DNA from: Actinomadura sp. NBRC 104425
GTDB taxonomy: Bacteria > Actinomycetota > Actinomycetes > Streptosporangiales > Streptosporangiaceae
Assembly: GCF_030269545.1 (NCBI RefSeq)
Contig: NZ_BSTN01000007.1
Span: 62,001-126,000, forward strand
DNA length: 64,000 bases
Direction of reading: 5' to 3'
Positions 62,385 through 64,000 of the stretch are shown piece after piece. The first letter of the stretch is position 1, and every line of letters starts with the position of its first letter. The notes beneath the pieces were generated by a model, which did no database searches, was not told where the DNA came from, and saw only the letters and a list, made by a program, of their open reading frames with translations. The position numbers were made by a program, and so were the translations under genes.

Positions 62385-63587
62385 GTGCCCCGTACCGCAC
62401 GCGACGTCGTATTCGTCGACGGCGTACGCACGCCGTTCGGCAAGGCGGGTCCCAAGGGCCTGTACGCCGAGACCCGCGCGGACGACCTGGTCGTCCGCGC
62501 CATCCGCGAGCTGATGCGCCGCAACCCGTCGCTGCCGCCCGAACGGGTGGACGAGGTGGCGATCGCGGCGACCACCCAGACCGGCGACCAGGGCCTGACG
62601 ATCGGCCGGGCCGCCGCCGTGCTGGCCGGGCTGCCCAAGAGCGTGCCCGGCTACGCGATCGACCGCATGTGCGCGGGCGCGATGACCGCGGTCACCACCA
62701 CCGGCGCCGGCATCGCGTTCGGCGCCTACGACGTGGCGATCGCGGGCGGCGTGGAGCACATGGGCCGCCACCCCATGGGCGAGGGCGTGGACCCCAACCC
62801 GCGGTTCCTCGCCGAACGGCTGGTCGATCCGTCCGCGCTGATCATGGGCGCGACGGCGGAGAACCTGCACGACCGCTTTCCGCAGATCACCAAGGAGCGG
62901 GCCGACGCGTACGCGGTGCGCAGCCAGCAGAAGGTCGCCGCCGCCTACGCCGCCGGGAAGATCCAGCCCGACCTGGTGCCGACCGCCGTCCGCTCGGCCG
63001 AGAAGGGCTGGGGCCTGGCCACCGAGGACGAGCCGCCCCGCCCCGACACCACCATGGAGGGGCTGGCCAAGCTCAAGACGCCGTTCCGGGTGGCGGGCCG
63101 GGTCACGGCGGGCAACGCCGCCGGGCTCAACGACGGCGCCACCGCCTGCCTGCTGGCCGCCGAGGAGACGGCCCGCGAGCTCGGCCTCACGCCGCGCATG
63201 CGGCTGGTGGACTACGCCTTCGCCGGGGTGGAGCCGGAGGTCATGGGCGTCGGCCCGGTGCCGGCCACCGAGAAGCTGCTCGCCCGCAACTCGCTGACCA
63301 TGGACGACATCGGCCTCATCGAGATCAACGAGGCGTTCGCCGTCCAGGTGCTGGCCTTCCTGGACCACTTCAAGATCGCCGACGACGATCCGCGGGTGAA
63401 CCCGTGGGGCGGCGCCATCGCCCTCGGCCACCCGCTGGCCTCCTCCGGCGTGCGGCTGATGACCCAGCTGTCGCGGCTGTTCCAGGAGCGCACCGACGTC
63501 CGCTACGGCCTGACCACGATGTGCATCGGCATGGGCATGGGCGGCACCGTCCTGTGGGAGAACACGAACTGGGAGGGCGCCAAGTGA
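62385..63587 (+). CDS. fadA: acetyl-CoA acyltransferase (3-ketoacyl-CoA thiolase) FadA
   Basis: 400 aa thiolase performing the last step of fatty acid beta-oxidation. Nucleophile Cys96 is in DRMCAGAMTAV, His349 in GHPLASSGVR, and the second catalytic Cys380 in TMCIGMGMGG; EINEAFAVQ holds the conserved Asn/Glu. The GTG at 62385 has GGGAGGA 5-6 bases upstream; an ATG at 62361 lies in the tandem repeat and is less likely. The stop overlaps the fadB start by 4 bases. Two operator-like palindromes lie upstream. Confidence 0.95.
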   Translation: MPRTARDVVFVDGVRTPFGKAGPKGLYAETRADDLVVRAIRELMRRNPSLPPERVDEVAIAATTQTGDQGLTIGRAAAVLAGLPKSVPGYAIDRMCAGAMTAVTTTGAGIAFGAYDVAIAGGVEHMGRHPMGEGVDPNPRFLAERLVDPSALIMGATAENLHDRFPQITKERADAYAVRSQQKVAAAYAAGKIQPDLVPTAVRSAEKGWGLATEDEPPRPDTTMEGLAKLKTPFRVAGRVTAGNAAGLNDGATACLLAAEETARELGLTPRMRLVDYAFAGVEPEVMGVGPVPATEKLLARNSLTMDDIGLIEINEAFAVQVLAFLDHFKIADDDPRVNPWGGAIALGHPLASSGVRLMTQLSRLFQERTDVRYGLTTMCIGMGMGGTVLWENTNWEGAK

Positions 63588-64000
63588 GCGCGGACATCAC
63601 CGGCCTGTTCGACGGCGAGGTGGTCACGCACGCCCGCGTCCGCGACGTGACGCTGCCGTACGGGGCGGGCACGCTGGCACTGATCACCCTGGACAACGGG
63701 CACGACCACACCAAGCCCAACACCTTCGGACCGCGCGGCCTGCTGGAGCTGAACGAGGCCATCGACCAGGTGGCCGGGCGCGACGACATCGCCGCCGTCG
63801 GCGTGACCGGCAAGCCGTTCATCTTCGCGGTCGGCGCCGACCTCAAGGGCGTGCCGCTGATCAGGACCCGCGAGGACGCCCTGGCCATCGCCAAGCTGGG
63901 CCACGACGTGTTCCGCCGCCTCGGCGAGCTGCACGTGCCGACGTTCGCCTACGTCAACGGCGCGGCCATGGGCGGCGGCGTGGAGGTCGCGCTGCACTGC
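63584..64000 (+). CDS. fadB: 3-hydroxyacyl-CoA dehydrogenase / enoyl-CoA hydratase FadB (partial)
   Basis: The first 139 codons of a gene that continues past the window. The visible part is an enoyl-CoA hydratase (crotonase) domain: LALITLDNGHDHTKPNTFGP, AVGVTGKPFIFAVGADLKGV (oxyanion-hole loop) and AYVNGAAMGGGVEVALHC. In actinobacteria such proteins following fadA carry a second, dehydrogenase domain. The GTG overlaps the fadA stop, showing translational coupling. Confidence 0.92.
   Translation, partial: MSADITGLFDGEVVTHARVRDVTLPYGAGTLALITLDNGHDHTKPNTFGPRGLLELNEAIDQVAGRDDIAAVGVTGKPFIFAVGADLKGVPLIRTREDALAIAKLGHDVFRRLGELHVPTFAYVNGAAMGGGVEVALHC

Overview
The window is very GC-rich actinobacterial chromosome, about 60 closely packed genes on both strands. 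Genus-level placement is inference. The gene set points to an aerobic, spore- or mycelium-type actinomycete of the Actinomadura/Thermomonospora (Streptosporangiales) kind: a WhiB regulator, a conservon (cvnA-D), the coproporphyrin-dependent heme route (hemE, hemG/Y, hemQ), LigC- and LigD-type end-joining parts, an assimilatory APS reductase operon, and many genes that start at or within a few bases of a TANNNT box with no Shine-Dalgarno. I see no tRNA, rRNA, CRISPR array, transposase, integrase or prophage gene; this reads as core chromosome with some accessory genes.

Layout. 1-2.3 kb: O6-alkylguanine methyltransferase, a glutathione-peroxidase-like enzyme, two paralogous 51-55 aa membrane microproteins, and a 100 aa conserved protein. 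2.3-9 kb: LytR-CpsA-Psr cell-wall enzyme, a 1222 aa protein with three AAA+ modules (the middle one degenerate), a divergent STAS protein, and an SGNH hydrolase. 9-14 kb: a complete conservon in the order cvnA-cvnB-cvnC-cvnD (minus strand). 14.3-19.2 kb: a divergent nitrate/sulfonate-type ABC importer followed by a flavin monooxygenase. 19.2-25.9 kb: a stand-alone family A DNA polymerase, a metallophosphoesterase, a lipid kinase beside the eroded end of an FAD oxidase, an iron-box-controlled sucrase/ferredoxin-like protein, and whiB. 26.2-29.2 kb: a phosphoribosyltransferase, a phosphotriesterase homologue lacking most metal ligands, and a YihY-type membrane protein. 29.5-33.5 kb: a sulfur assimilation operon (short leader peptide, sulfite reductase, small zinc-ribbon protein, APS reductase, CbiX chelatase). 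33.5-43 kb: small acidic protein, DUF1707 protein, AidB, DUF4262, GlgX, RibD-type reductase, LigC, PhoD. 43.7-53 kb: HelD-type helicase, sulfatase, aldehyde dehydrogenase, secreted Xaa-Pro dipeptidyl-peptidase, LigD polymerase domain, MsrB. 53-60 kb: anchored exported protein, hemQ-hemG-hemE, zinc-ribbon protein, DUF3000, RNase D. 60-64 kb: unsecreted binding-protein homologue, purC, and the fadA-fadB beta-oxidation operon (fadB runs off the end).

Genes that work together: the sulfur operon makes sulfide from APS and supplies siroheme for its own reductase; hemE-hemG-hemQ are consecutive heme steps; fadA-fadB are translationally coupled; cvnA-D are a coupled sensor/GTPase set sharing a 323-base divergent promoter region with the ABC importer. 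Nothing here is an obvious new defence or mobile system. The least explained items are the triple AAA+ protein with its divergent STAS neighbour, the microprotein pair, the ligand-poor phosphotriesterase homologue, and the iron-box sucrase/ferredoxin gene.
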